Source: Pelagihabitans pacificus
GTDB lineage: Bacteria > Bacteroidota > Bacteroidia > Flavobacteriales > Flavobacteriaceae
NCBI RefSeq assembly: GCF_009371985.2
Contig: NZ_VIKU02000002.1
Location: 186,001-250,000 of the forward strand
DNA: 64,000 bases
Reading direction: 5' to 3'
How positions within the stretch are numbered: position 1 is the first letter of the stretch; every line of letters starts with the position of its first letter. Below, piece after piece: positions 45,362-54,267 of this stretch. A program made the position numbers and the translations under genes. The notes beneath the pieces were generated by a model. That model had not been told where the DNA came from, did not search any database, and was given only the letters and a program-made list of their open reading frames with translations.

Positions 45362-47056
45362 ATGACGAAAACCTTCATTGCCATTTCCCTCTTTTTTCTA
45401 TTTTTTGCCTGTAAGGAAGAAAATAAGGAATCAACAAAACAACCATTGACGGTCGCCGATACGATTCCTACGACACCAAAAAAAGAGGTGCCTTTCGTTT
45501 GGGATGGGGCAAATATTTACTTTTTATTGACGGACCGCTTCAATAATGGAAATCCCGATAATGATGTAAACTTTGAACGTACGGATTCTACTGGAGTCTT
45601 GCGCGGGTTTATGGGGGGCGATATCGCAGGAATTACGCAGAAAGTAAATGAGGGTTATTTCACCGATCTTGGTGTCAATGCTATCTGGTTCACCCCAGTG
45701 GTAGAGCAAATACACGGCGCTACCGATGAAAGCACCGGAAATACCTACGGCTATCACGGCTATTGGGCAAAGGATTGGACAGCTCTTGATCCCAATTTTG
45801 GCACCAAAAAGGAGTTGGAAACCTTGGTTAAAACAGCTCATGCACAAGGAATACGGGTTTTGATGGACGTTGTTCTGAACCATACGGGGCCCGTCACCGA
45901 TAGCGATCCGGTTTGGCCTTCGGAATGGGTAAGGACCAATCCTACCTGTCAGTTTACCACCTACGAAAACACCACGGCCTGTACGTTGGTAGACAATCTG
46001 CCCGACATCCTCACGGAATCCGATGCACCGGTCGAACTTCCGGATGCCCTATTGGCAAAATGGAAGGAAGAAGGTCGATTAAGCAACGAGCTGGATGAGC
46101 TACAATTATTTTTTGAGCGTACCGGATATCCTAGGGCCCCGAGATTTTACATCATTAAATGGCTCGCCGATTATGTAAACGATTTTGGCATTGATGGGTT
46201 TAGGGTCGATACGGTCAAGCATGCCGACGAAAAGGCTTGGGCAGAATTATACAAAGAAGCCTCCCATGCCTTTGAAACCTGGAAAAAAAGAAACCCGGAC
46301 AGCGTACTCGACGACAATGTCTTCTTCATGGTTGGCGAGGTATACAACTATGGTATTTCAGGGGGAAGGGAATTTGACTTTGGCGATAAGAAGGTGGACT
46401 TCTTCGATTATGGGTTTCATAGTCTTATCAATTTCGAACTGAAACAGGATGCCCAGAAACCATACGATGAGATTTTTGCCAAATACAATACCCTTCTGCA
46501 TACGAAGTTAAAAGATAAAAGTGTGTTGAATTACCTCACTTCCCATGATGATGGTGCCCCTTTTGACAAAGAAAGGAAAGACCCTATCAGAGCCGCTAAT
46601 GTATTGTTACTCACCCCAGGGGCCTCTCAAATATACTATGGTGACGAAACAGCGCGAAGCTTGACAATCGAAGGTACACAAGGTGATGCTACCCTGAGAT
46701 CTTTCATGAATTGGGATGAACTCGACAGTGTACCTGAACTCAAAAAAGTGCATGAACATTGGAAGAAACTGGGAAAATTTAGGAGCGACCACCCTGCTGT
46801 CGGTGCCGGAAGGCACAAGCGTTTGGCCAAAAAGCCCTATGTGTTTAGCCGCACGTATGTCGATGGCGATTTTAAAGACAAGGTGGTGGTCGGTTTGGAG
46901 CTTCCTAAAGGAAAAAAATCCCTCTGGGTCAAAGGTTTCTTCGGGGATGGCACCAAATTATTCGACACGTATTCGCAGACCCCGGTAGTAGTTCAAAATG
47001 GCAAAGTGGTGCTTGATAATGAGTACGATATTACCCTATTGGAATTAGCCCAATAA
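45362..47056 (+). CDS. GH13 alpha-amylase family lipoprotein
   Basis: This is a 564-residue surface or periplasmic amylase-family enzyme. The lipobox Cys17 ('LFFLFFAC') precedes a (beta/alpha)8 catalytic domain with 'DVVLNHTG', the nucleophile Asp283 in 'DGFRVDTVKH', the acid/base Glu326 in 'FFMVGEVYNYG' and His395-Asp396 in 'LTSHDDGAP', then a C-terminal beta domain. It likely cleaves alpha-glucans such as starch or maltodextrin. No SusC/SusD pair is adjacent. I start at ATG 45362, since the upstream in-frame extension overlaps the previous gene. Confidence 0.92.
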   Translation: MTKTFIAISLFFLFFACKEENKESTKQPLTVADTIPTTPKKEVPFVWDGANIYFLLTDRFNNGNPDNDVNFERTDSTGVLRGFMGGDIAGITQKVNEGYFTDLGVNAIWFTPVVEQIHGATDESTGNTYGYHGYWAKDWTALDPNFGTKKELETLVKTAHAQGIRVLMDVVLNHTGPVTDSDPVWPSEWVRTNPTCQFTTYENTTACTLVDNLPDILTESDAPVELPDALLAKWKEEGRLSNELDELQLFFERTGYPRAPRFYIIKWLADYVNDFGIDGFRVDTVKHADEKAWAELYKEASHAFETWKKRNPDSVLDDNVFFMVGEVYNYGISGGREFDFGDKKVDFFDYGFHSLINFELKQDAQKPYDEIFAKYNTLLHTKLKDKSVLNYLTSHDDGAPFDKERKDPIRAANVLLLTPGASQIYYGDETARSLTIEGTQGDATLRSFMNWDELDSVPELKKVHEHWKKLGKFRSDHPAVGAGRHKRLAKKPYVFSRTYVDGDFKDKVVVGLELPKGKKSLWVKGFFGDGTKLFDTYSQTPVVVQNGKVVLDNEYDITLLELAQ

Positions 47057-47061
47057 AAAGT

Positions 47062-47442
47062 TTATTGGTTTGAGTGCAGCGCAATTCGGTTGCCCTCACT
47101 ATCCTTCATCAGGGCCATAAACCCATGACCGTCCCCTATTTGCGTCTTTCCCTGCATGATGGTACCTCCGGCGGCCTCTACCCTACCCAACTCATTCGCC
47201 ACATCAAGACAGGAAAAATAGATAACCACCCCATGGGTAGCGCTTGGGATGTAAGAATCATGTTGCACCAAAGAGCCGGTAGCGCCTATTTTATCCGGAT
47301 GCATCGGAAACCACCCCATTTTAAATTCACCCAAGTCATGAAGGGAAATAGAAATATCAAAAACTTCCTCATAGAACTTTTTTGCCCGATTCATATCGGT
47401 AACTGGTATTTCAAACCAACCTACCACGTTGTTACGTTCCAT
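47062..47442 (-). CDS. VOC (glyoxalase/bleomycin-resistance) family protein
   Basis: This 126-residue protein has the paired beta-alpha-beta-beta-beta layout of the vicinal oxygen chelate fold ('GWFEIPVTDMNRAKKFYEEVF' in the first half, 'GVVIYFSCLDVANELGRVEAAGG' in the second) and ends in 'DSEGNRIALHS'. These are metal-dependent isomerases, dioxygenases or binding proteins, and the substrate is unknown. It converges on the GH13 gene with five bases between the stops. Confidence 0.88.
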   Translation of the reverse strand: MERNNVVGWFEIPVTDMNRAKKFYEEVFDISISLHDLGEFKMGWFPMHPDKIGATGSLVQHDSYIPSATHGVVIYFSCLDVANELGRVEAAGGTIMQGKTQIGDGHGFMALMKDSEGNRIALHSNQ

Positions 47443-47583
47443 ATCGTTGTCTTTTAAAAGGTGTAAAGAAGAATGCCAATAAATGAAAATTTTAAAAGCG
47501 ATTGATTCAATTTCAAAGAGGGAGGGCTATAGGTGGATGTCAAGTCTTTTTCATCAATGCCTCCTCGCCGCCACTTATTACAG

Positions 47584-48111
47584 TCATTTCTCCATTACCG
47601 TTTTCAAATTGACCAAACCCTCTTCAAAATCCTTTCCAACCATTTTATCCATACTTACAAAAAGGCCAAATATGCTCATAGGAAATTTATTCTTTCCAGC
47701 GAATCCCCAAGTAACCCTGGTTTTTCCGTCTCCGGCATCAGCTACGTCGATGTAACAATCAGAGGTGGATTTCCATGGTTTTAAAAATCGGAGTTCCGAC
47801 TCGATTCTTTCTCCGTCGACAATCTTAGTGATTTCCTGTTCTCCCTCACCCACATCTTTATTACCGTTCCAATAGCTTATAGCACCAACTTCCCCATCGG
47901 TCCCGGTGAATTTCTTTTCCATGTTCGGATCTTTTTTAGCCCAAGGTGACCATTCATCCATTTTTTTCAACGATTTTAAATACTCAAAAACCTCGGGTTG
48001 TGGTCTTGATATTTCCGCCGATCTAAATACGTGATAGCTTTTTGGGGCGATGAGGGCCAATAACACGATTAACCCGATTATCCCCACAAGAATGTAGAGT
48101 AATGTAGTCAT
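47584..48111 (-). CDS. SRPBCC family protein with N-terminal membrane anchor
   Basis: This 175-residue product has one N-terminal transmembrane helix (about 3-22, 'ILVGIIGLIVLLALI') and a START/Bet v1-like SRPBCC domain ('RSAEISRPQPEVFEYLKSLK', 'WSPWAKKDPNMEKKFTG', 'VTWGFAGKNKFPMSIF'). It is annotated elsewhere as a polyketide cyclase or transcriptional activator-like protein. It probably binds a hydrophobic ligand. The 140 bp downstream show no gene. Confidence 0.87.
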   Translation of the reverse strand: MTTLLYILVGIIGLIVLLALIAPKSYHVFRSAEISRPQPEVFEYLKSLKKMDEWSPWAKKDPNMEKKFTGTDGEVGAISYWNGNKDVGEGEQEITKIVDGERIESELRFLKPWKSTSDCYIDVADAGDGKTRVTWGFAGKNKFPMSIFGLFVSMDKMVGKDFEEGLVNLKTVMEK

Positions 48112-48155
48112 TTGTTTATCAATTAGTTAGTTGTTACTACAAGATAACCAAAAAA

Positions 48156-48812
48156 TCAATCCGTACCGTTAAATCGGCCCAAAATATCGTCGATACTTTT
48201 AATTGATTTCTTGGTCCAATCCAGTTGCTTTTCCAATTTCTCAGTCAGCGATAAACGCCAGGGCAGCTCTGTAATCCGGAGCTTTGCCGTAATATCATGA
48301 AGAATAATGGCCGCGGAGACCGAAATATTGAGGCTTTCGGTAAAGCCCGCCATGGGTATTTTAAGGTATCCATCCGCCTCCTCAAGCACTTCTTGGCTCA
48401 ACCCTTCCTTTTCGGTTCCAAAAAACAGGGCTGTCTTATCAATGATTTCGAAATCGTGCAATAGGCAAGAATCATTGTGAGGGGTAGTCGCGATAATACG
48501 ATAGCCCTGTTTCCTCAACGTTTGGATGCACTCTTTCGAACTTTCGTAGCGATGCACATCTACCCATTGTTGCGCTCCCATAGCGATGTTCTTATCCAAT
48601 CGTTTTCCAAAACGCCCCTCGATGACATGGGCTTCCTGAAGACCAAAGACCTCGCAACTACGTATCACTGCACTGGTATTGTGCATTTGAAAGACATCTT
48701 CGATGGCAACGGTTACAAATTTGGTACGCCTCTCCAAGACCTCTTCAAAACGGCGTTTGCGTTTCGGAGTTATAAAACGCTCCAAATAGGACAAAAGTTC
48801 TTGGTCTGTCAT
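48156..48812 (-). CDS. SpoU/TrmH family RNA 2'-O-methyltransferase
   Basis: This is a 218-residue SPOUT methyltransferase. 'VAIEDVFQMHNTSAVIRSCEVFGL' is motif 1, 'KTALFFGTEKEGLSQEVLEEAD' motif 2 and 'IPMAGFTESLNISVSAAIIL' motif 3 with the knot. The order and length match TrmH, which makes Gm18 in tRNA. TrmL or another RNA target cannot be excluded. It is divergent from the sirtuin gene, with 49 bp between starts. Confidence 0.92.
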   Translation of the reverse strand: MTDQELLSYLERFITPKRKRRFEEVLERRTKFVTVAIEDVFQMHNTSAVIRSCEVFGLQEAHVIEGRFGKRLDKNIAMGAQQWVDVHRYESSKECIQTLRKQGYRIIATTPHNDSCLLHDFEIIDKTALFFGTEKEGLSQEVLEEADGYLKIPMAGFTESLNISVSAAIILHDITAKLRITELPWRLSLTEKLEKQLDWTKKSIKSIDDILGRFNGTD

Positions 48813-48861
48813 GAATCTAAAGTAATAAAAAGTCTATTTTTAAGGGTATTATGTGCAAAAG

Positions 48862-49554
48862 ATGAAAAGAATAGTTGTTTTAACAGGAGCTGGTGTAAGT
48901 GCCGAAAGCGGTATTAAAACCTTTAGGGATGCCGGAGGATTATGGGAAGGACATGATGTAATGGAAGTAGCCTCTCCCCAAGGATTCGCCAGAAATCCGG
49001 AATTGGTACTCGAGTTTTACAATCAAAGAAGAAAACAATTACTGACCGTTGAACCAAACCCCGCGCACAAGGCATTGGTTCGACTGGAGGCATCCTATGA
49101 TACCCAGATCATCACCCAAAATATCGATGACCTACACGAACGTGCAGGAAGTAGCCAAGTACTTCATTTACATGGTGAACTGTTTAAAGTGAGAAGCACG
49201 CGAAACGAACACACCGTTATGGATTGGAAAAAGGACCTTCACCTGGGGGACCTTTGTCCGGAAGGGTATCAGTTGCGACCTCATATTGTCTGGTTCGGTG
49301 AAATGGTTCCACTTTTGGAAACAGCTGCACAGCAGGTTCAGTGCGCCGACATCATCCTTATTATCGGAACCTCGATGCAAGTCTACCCAGCGGCCGGCCT
49401 TATCGATTATGCACCTAGGCATGCCGCTATTTATTTCATAGACCCAAAACCGAGCGTATCCCAACAAGCATATGCCAACCTGACCGTAATTCCCGAGACT
49501 GCGGCAAGGGGAGTACCTACGGTAGTTGAAAACTTACTTCACGAGGTCTACTAG
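48862..49554 (+). CDS. cobB: NAD-dependent protein deacylase, class III sirtuin (CobB-like)
   Basis: This 230-residue sirtuin has 'TGAGVSAESGIKTFRD' (NAD loop), 'TQNIDDLHERAG', the catalytic His104 in 'LHLHGEL' and Tyr53/Arg56, the residues that bind negatively charged acyl groups in desuccinylases. The zinc-ribbon region ('KVRSTRN', 'GDLCPEGYQLRP') keeps only one obvious cysteine, Cys132, where CobB has more, so zinc may be lost. I choose ATG 48862 over the GTG at 48853. Confidence 0.93.
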   Translation: MKRIVVLTGAGVSAESGIKTFRDAGGLWEGHDVMEVASPQGFARNPELVLEFYNQRRKQLLTVEPNPAHKALVRLEASYDTQIITQNIDDLHERAGSSQVLHLHGELFKVRSTRNEHTVMDWKKDLHLGDLCPEGYQLRPHIVWFGEMVPLLETAAQQVQCADIILIIGTSMQVYPAAGLIDYAPRHAAIYFIDPKPSVSQQAYANLTVIPETAARGVPTVVENLLHEVY

Positions 49555-49839
49555 TGTCTTCGGGCGATTCGCTGTATTCCCGCGTGACGGGCATTAACCA
49601 TTGGTTTTCACTAGCATCCTCTTCCCTCTTCGAGACTATGATTGGCCATTCCCATATGATATCCCATGCTTTCGGGCCACCGTTTTGTAGCTGGCAACGT
49701 TCGCCATCCCCGACGACCATTCCCGAAACCTTATTTTTCAAATGCCCCGGTGTTATCCTCGCCCCGAGGCCATCTGGTGCATCGAATCATTTTTAGTACT
49801 TTCATGCTCTGATTTTAACCTAAAAATAAAGCACGATTT
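49555..49839. other. 285-bp gap; no supported gene
   Basis: The gap between the sirtuin and the helical-repeat gene is GC-richer than other gaps in the window. A minus-strand frame of about 90 codons without a good start or ribosome site crosses it and runs into the sirtuin gene. A plus-strand frame of 80 codons lies opposite. Neither resembles a family I know, and I leave both out. Confidence 0.4.
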
Positions 49840-50400
49840 GTGGACAAAAGCGAGTTATACCATTCTCTAAATTACGTCGACCATTCTAGACGAAAAAGGA
49901 TGGAAATGGCCCAGCTGGTCGTTCAAGATCCCGAGCTGGTAGACCCGTTGCTGGAAATTGCTTTTGAAGTTGATGACCCTATATCTAGCCGAGCATGCTG
50001 GGTGCTTGAGTTCACCGCGAAGGAACATCTTTTCTACATTTTTCCCTACTTGGATTCGTTTGTGCGGAAACTGGGGCTGGTACACCTAGACTCCTCTGTG
50101 AGGCCCATTGCCAAGATATGTGAGTATTTGGTGAAATCTTATTTCTCAAAAACAGATAACGGTATCCGGTCGGCACTTAAGGAACATCATCTGGAACATA
50201 TAGCCACTGCCTGTTTTGATTGGTTGATAAGCGAACAAAAAGTGGCCGCGCAGGCGTATTCAATGACCTGCCTGTTGTTGCTGGGTCGAAAATTTGATTG
50301 GATCCATCCCGAGTTGAAAATGATTTTGCTGCAAAACTATGCTTCCGGAAGTGCAGCCTACCAGGCCCGTGCACGATTGACGTTGAAAAAACTGAAGTGA
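49840..50400 (+). CDS. alpha-helical repeat protein next to purB, function unknown
   Basis: This 186-residue protein is nearly all helical, with paired amphipathic helices ('PLLEIAFEVDDPISSRACWVLEF', 'SSVRPIAKICEYLVKSYF', 'AAQAYSMTCLLLLG') resembling HEAT/ARM repeats. I recognise it as a flavobacterial protein conserved directly upstream of purB. Databases sometimes call it adenylosuccinate lyase for that reason, but it has no lyase motif. The frame starts at GTG 49840; an ATG at codon 21 is the alternative. Function unknown. Confidence 0.75.
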   Translation: MDKSELYHSLNYVDHSRRKRMEMAQLVVQDPELVDPLLEIAFEVDDPISSRACWVLEFTAKEHLFYIFPYLDSFVRKLGLVHLDSSVRPIAKICEYLVKSYFSKTDNGIRSALKEHHLEHIATACFDWLISEQKVAAQAYSMTCLLLLGRKFDWIHPELKMILLQNYASGSAAYQARARLTLKKLK

Positions 50401-50530
50401 CCAGGGGACTTTCGGATGATGATGGTCAGGGTTTTAAAATGTCAATCCCATAAACCATGCGTATTGAACCATCGATATAATAGCGTAAAACAATCCGCCC
50501 ATCAAACTTTTAAACTCTACTTGTAATAAG

Positions 50531-50538
50531 TATCTTTG
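50531..50538 (+). promoter_or_regulatory. -7 box of purB
   Basis: TATCTTTG lies 31 bases before the purB ATG and gives purB its own promoter, separate from the helical-repeat gene. Confidence 0.6.
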
Positions 50539-50569
50539 GGCCGTTCAAAAACAACCAAATTTTAGATAC

Positions 50570-51913
50570 ATGTCCCTGACTCCATTAAACGCCATCTCGC
50601 CCATCGACGGGAGGTATCGCAATAAAACCGTCGGTTTGGCTCCTTATTTCTCCGAAGAGGCGTTGATAAAGTATCGGGTAAGGGTTGAAATAGACTATTT
50701 TATCGCGCTCTGCGAAATTCCATTGCCGCAATTAGCAACATTTGATTCCTCAAAATTCGATGCACTTCGTACCATATATAACTCCTTCAAACCTGAAGAC
50801 GCACATGCTATAAAGGAAATAGAAAAAACGACCAACCACGATGTAAAGGCAGTAGAGTATTTTATCAAAAAACAATTCGATTCGCTAGGGTTGCAAGCGT
50901 ATAAGGAATTCATCCATTTTGGCCTAACCTCCCAGGATATCAACAATACGGCCATCCCATTATCATTAAAGGAGGCAATGAACGAGGTCTACGTTCCGCA
51001 TTACTTCGAATTGTTGGATACATTAAAGCAACTGGCAGCGGATTGGGCAGCCATACCAATGTTGGCGCGGACCCATGGGCAGCCCGCCTCCCCTACACGA
51101 TTAGGTAAGGAAATCGATGTTTTCGTAGAACGATTCAAGGAACAGTTCAATCTATTGAACGATATTCCCAGTGCCGCAAAATTTGGTGGCGCTACCGGAA
51201 ACTACAATGCCCACAAAGTTGCCTATCCCGATATCGACTGGAAAGCGTTCGGACAACAATTCGTACAGGAAAAACTCGGCCTGCACCACTCGTTCCCCAC
51301 CACCCAAATAGAACACTACGACCATATGGCCGCCCTTTTCGATACCTTAAAACGTATCAATACTATTCTACTGGATTTGAATAGGGATTTCTGGACCTAT
51401 GTTTCTATGGATTATTTTAAACAAAAAATCAAAAGGGGCGAAGTAGGATCCTCGGCCATGCCCCATAAGGTCAATCCCATAGATTTTGAGAATTCTGAGG
51501 GAAACCTCGGCATTGCCAACGCAATTTTTGAACACCTATCGGGTAAGCTACCGGTGTCAAGGCTACAGCGAGATTTAACCGACAGTACCGTTTTAAGAAA
51601 TGTGGGGGTACCTTTTGCACATACCCTTATTGCATTTCAGTCTACCTTAAAGGGACTCAACAAACTATTGCTCAACAAAGAGAAGTTTGAACAAGATCTG
51701 GAAAACAATTGGGCGGTGGTCGCCGAAGCCATACAGACCATCCTAAGACGCGAAGGATACCCGAATCCGTATGAGGCCTTAAAGGGACTCACCCGCACCA
51801 ACAAGGTAATCGACCAAGCTTCGATTGCCAATTTTATAGACACCTTGACAGTATCGGAAGCAATTAAAGACGAGTTGAAGAAAATTTCACCGGATAATTA
51901 TACCGGAATCTAA
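50570..51913 (+). CDS. purB: adenylosuccinate lyase
   Basis: PurB catalyses two steps of purine synthesis, removing fumarate from SAICAR and from adenylosuccinate. The 447-residue protein of the fumarase/aspartase superfamily has 'SPIDGRYRNKT' at the N-terminus, 'HFGLTSQDINNTA', 'MLARTHGQPASPTRLGKEI' and the mobile signature loop 'GSSAMPHKVNPIDFENSEG' with the catalytic serine. The length is typical of the Bacteroidota/proteobacterial form. A terminator follows. Confidence 0.97.
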   Translation: MSLTPLNAISPIDGRYRNKTVGLAPYFSEEALIKYRVRVEIDYFIALCEIPLPQLATFDSSKFDALRTIYNSFKPEDAHAIKEIEKTTNHDVKAVEYFIKKQFDSLGLQAYKEFIHFGLTSQDINNTAIPLSLKEAMNEVYVPHYFELLDTLKQLAADWAAIPMLARTHGQPASPTRLGKEIDVFVERFKEQFNLLNDIPSAAKFGGATGNYNAHKVAYPDIDWKAFGQQFVQEKLGLHHSFPTTQIEHYDHMAALFDTLKRINTILLDLNRDFWTYVSMDYFKQKIKRGEVGSSAMPHKVNPIDFENSEGNLGIANAIFEHLSGKLPVSRLQRDLTDSTVLRNVGVPFAHTLIAFQSTLKGLNKLLLNKEKFEQDLENNWAVVAEAIQTILRREGYPNPYEALKGLTRTNKVIDQASIANFIDTLTVSEAIKDELKKISPDNYTGI

Positions 51914-51932
51914 GGGAAGTCTGTGGAACGAT

Positions 51933-51965
51933 AAAAAAAAGACCTTTTTCCAAAGGTCTTTTTTT
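51933..51965. terminator. bidirectional terminator between purB and mscS
   Basis: AAAGACCTTT-TTCC-AAAGGTCTTT, extended by A-run and T-run on either side, sits between the convergent stops of purB and mscS and can serve both. Confidence 0.9.
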
Positions 51966-51978
51966 ACTGCAAGTTTGA

Positions 51979-52794
51979 TTAACCTTTTTTCTGAATTTCC
52001 ACTTGATGTGGGTACGGAATTTCAATACCCGCTTTATCCAGCGCCAGTTTGCAACCTTCCAAGGTTCCAAAGTAGACATCCCAATAATCTTCCGGTTTGC
52101 AAAACGGACGCACGGCAAAATTTACGGAGCTATCCGCTAACTCGGATACGTTCACCGAAGGGGCGGGATCGTTCAGTACCTTGGGGTTCGAAGTAAGCAC
52201 CTCGAGCAGTACCTCCTTGGCCTTTTTAATGTCTTCCCCGTACCCGATGCCTATCGTCGTATCGACACGCATTTTGCCCTCGGCCGTATAATTGATAATA
52301 TTACCGTTTGCCATGGCGCCATTCGGTATGATGGCTAATTTGTTTTGAGGAGTGGTGAGTTTAGTGGTAAAAATCTCAATTTCCTTTACCACACCCAGAA
52401 CGCCTTGGGCTTCTATCAAATCACCAATCTTATAAGGCTTAAAGATAATGATGAGAACACCTCCTGCAAAGTTAGACAGGGAGCCTTGCAGCGCCAATCC
52501 AATGGCCAAACCTGCCGCAGCGATAACAGCCGCAAGACTTGTTGTCTCCACTCCCAAAGTGGAAATCACCATGATTATCAGGAAAATCCGTAAGGTCCAT
52601 GAAAAGAGGTTAAGCAGAAACTTTTGAAGGGATTCGTCGTAGTGTCTTGCGAGCATTACCTTTTTTAAAACCCCCACAATCTTTTTAATGACCCATGAGC
52701 CAATGAGGTAAATGAGAATGGCCCCTAAAATCTTTGGGCCATATTCGGTGATGAAATCAATACCTTTGTTCATCCAAATTTGAGCGTCTTCCAT
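51979..52794 (-). CDS. small-conductance mechanosensitive channel, MscS family
   Basis: This is a 271-residue inner-membrane channel with three N-terminal helices. The third, pore-lining one has the typical small-residue pattern ('LAAVIAAAGLAIGLALQGSLSN'), followed by 'FAGGVLIIIFKPYKIGD', the beta domain ('IPNGAMANGNIINYT') and a C-terminal alpha-beta domain ending 'EIPYPHQVEI'. It opens on hypo-osmotic shock. The size is that of E. coli MscS (286). Confidence 0.95.
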   Translation of the reverse strand: MEDAQIWMNKGIDFITEYGPKILGAILIYLIGSWVIKKIVGVLKKVMLARHYDESLQKFLLNLFSWTLRIFLIIMVISTLGVETTSLAAVIAAAGLAIGLALQGSLSNFAGGVLIIIFKPYKIGDLIEAQGVLGVVKEIEIFTTKLTTPQNKLAIIPNGAMANGNIINYTAEGKMRVDTTIGIGYGEDIKKAKEVLLEVLTSNPKVLNDPAPSVNVSELADSSVNFAVRPFCKPEDYWDVYFGTLEGCKLALDKAGIEIPYPHQVEIQKKG

Positions 52795-52907
52795 GTCAGT
52801 ATTTTTTAGGTTAGTACCTTGTTTATAGTATTCTAGCGAATATATGAATTCGTTCCTGAAACAAAAAAACTATAGTTCGGTTTGCGATGCTGCTGCTCTA
52901 TCTAACC

Positions 52908-52947
52908 AAAAAAACTCCCGTACCTTAAAACAAGTACGGGAGTTTTT
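52908..52947 (-). terminator. terminator of the sigma factor / DUF4252 operon
   Basis: AAAAACTCCCGTAC (52910-52923) and GTACGGGAGTTTTT (52934-52947) are perfectly paired around a ten-base loop, with a T-run on the minus strand. Confidence 0.92.
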
Positions 52948-52965
52948 ATAATGATTCTTTTTTGT

Positions 52966-53505
52966 TTACCCACGGATAAACTCACCAAGTTCCCCAAGGC
53001 CTTCGCCTTTGTAATCGGATTTTTGAACTGCCTTTATAAACTGCGCCAAATGGGCAGGATTCATATCGTTTCCCAAAACCCTTACCAATAAAAATCCTTT
53101 ATCATCACTATCGCCATAGATGACGACCTCATCGACTGCATCGTCATCGCCAAGATACTTTATCGTAGCTCTCCCATATTGGGTATTCATGCGCATTAGT
53201 TCATTGAACTTTTCGTCTTTCAGAATGGCCTTTACCTTCGTTTTCTCAGCCTTGTATTCGGCATCGTTGGAACCGTTCTTCTTGAAGGCCAACACGTTAA
53301 GCTTTCTCAAAGATTCCAAAGCTGCCCTTTCCTCCGTTGTTAGATCGGCTTCTTCCAAATTAAGCAAGCTTACAGGAAGATCCAACGATAAAAAGTTGGG
53401 ATTTTCCGTACTATCCACATAGTACTCTTGCAGACTTTGGGTCGAAGAACAAGCTCCGAACAACACTAGAAACGCGAGGCTCAAAATTGATACTACTGTT
53501 CTCAT
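52966..53505 (-). CDS. DUF4252 lipoprotein (third DUF4252 of the operon)
   Basis: This 179-residue lipoprotein has a signal peptide with the lipobox 'LVLFGACSS'. The domain follows the DUF4252 pattern ('EELMRMNTQYG' region, 'VDEVVIYGDSDDKGFLLVRVLGN'). It differs most from the other two copies and is the only one with a lipobox. Function unknown. I use ATG 53505, because the frame extends only to a TTG at 53514. It is the last gene before the operon terminator. Confidence 0.82.
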   Translation of the reverse strand: MRTVVSILSLAFLVLFGACSSTQSLQEYYVDSTENPNFLSLDLPVSLLNLEEADLTTEERAALESLRKLNVLAFKKNGSNDAEYKAEKTKVKAILKDEKFNELMRMNTQYGRATIKYLGDDDAVDEVVIYGDSDDKGFLLVRVLGNDMNPAHLAQFIKAVQKSDYKGEGLGELGEFIRG

Positions 53506-53573
53506 ATTTCGCAATTTAACCGGATAATTTTGTCCAAACCATCCGTTTATTTATTATTAGTTATTGTTTCAGC

Positions 53574-54116
53574 CTACTCTCCTTTTTCAGCTTTGTTCAG
53601 CTCTTTTGGAAGATTCATTTTCTCGGTCAATGAGCCAATTTTTCTCAAATCGATATCTCCGGTCAGGGTAACCAAAACCGTTTCCAATTTTCTCCCGTTG
53701 ATGTCCAGGTCGGTATTTTTAATTCCTGACACAAACATGAGAAGCTCGGTCACATGATTGTCATCTTTCCCGTTTTTTACATAAAACTTTACGTTGACAT
53801 CCTTATCTTTTACCCGCATCAGTTCTTCCAGGTCGGCTGATTTAAGGTATTTTTTAACAGTTGCCCGCATATCCGCGGAAACCCCTTTATCCTCGGTAAT
53901 AAATACCTTTATGCCGTTAAGGCCCTTAGCCAATTCGATGAACTCTTCCGTTTCTTGGTCGCCTTCCACTTCAACGGAGCTAACAAGATTTATAAGACCT
54001 TTGTTGATAGTAACGGCCGCTACATGATCCATTTCGCCGTACTTGTCAAAAACTGATTGGGAAAATCCTGCGAGGGGAAAAATGGCTATTAAAAATACTA
54101 CAAATATTTTTTTCAT
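53574..54116 (-). CDS. DUF4252 exported protein (second)
   Basis: This 180-residue protein has an N-terminal signal peptide (1-19, ending 'LAGFSQ') and a DUF4252 domain: 'ADLEELMRVKDKDVNVKFYV' and 'ITELLMFVSGIKNTDLDINGRKLETVLVTLTGDI'-type sequence (in parts). It is clearly paralogous to the next upstream gene. DUF4252 proteins are typically encoded with ECF sigma and anti-sigma genes in flavobacteria, which suggests an envelope stress or surface-signalling role, still undefined. Confidence 0.85.
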   Translation of the reverse strand: MKKIFVVFLIAIFPLAGFSQSVFDKYGEMDHVAAVTINKGLINLVSSVEVEGDQETEEFIELAKGLNGIKVFITEDKGVSADMRATVKKYLKSADLEELMRVKDKDVNVKFYVKNGKDDNHVTELLMFVSGIKNTDLDINGRKLETVLVTLTGDIDLRKIGSLTEKMNLPKELNKAEKGE

Positions 54117-54267
54117 GACTGTTGTTTTTTGTTTGAAACCCCCTAGTTATCCTTTATGGAGGTCCGAAGATTAATTTCTAGATTGATTGATGATGGTTTC
54201 TTTGTCAATTTCGGTTACCAAGTGCTTCATAGAACTTGGCAACCGCCAATCGACCTTTGATTACTAA

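Noticed and set aside
49517-49800. minus-strand frame between the sirtuin and the helical-repeat gene
   Set aside because: The frame begins with TTG, has no ribosome site and runs into the sirtuin gene. I could not connect it to any family.
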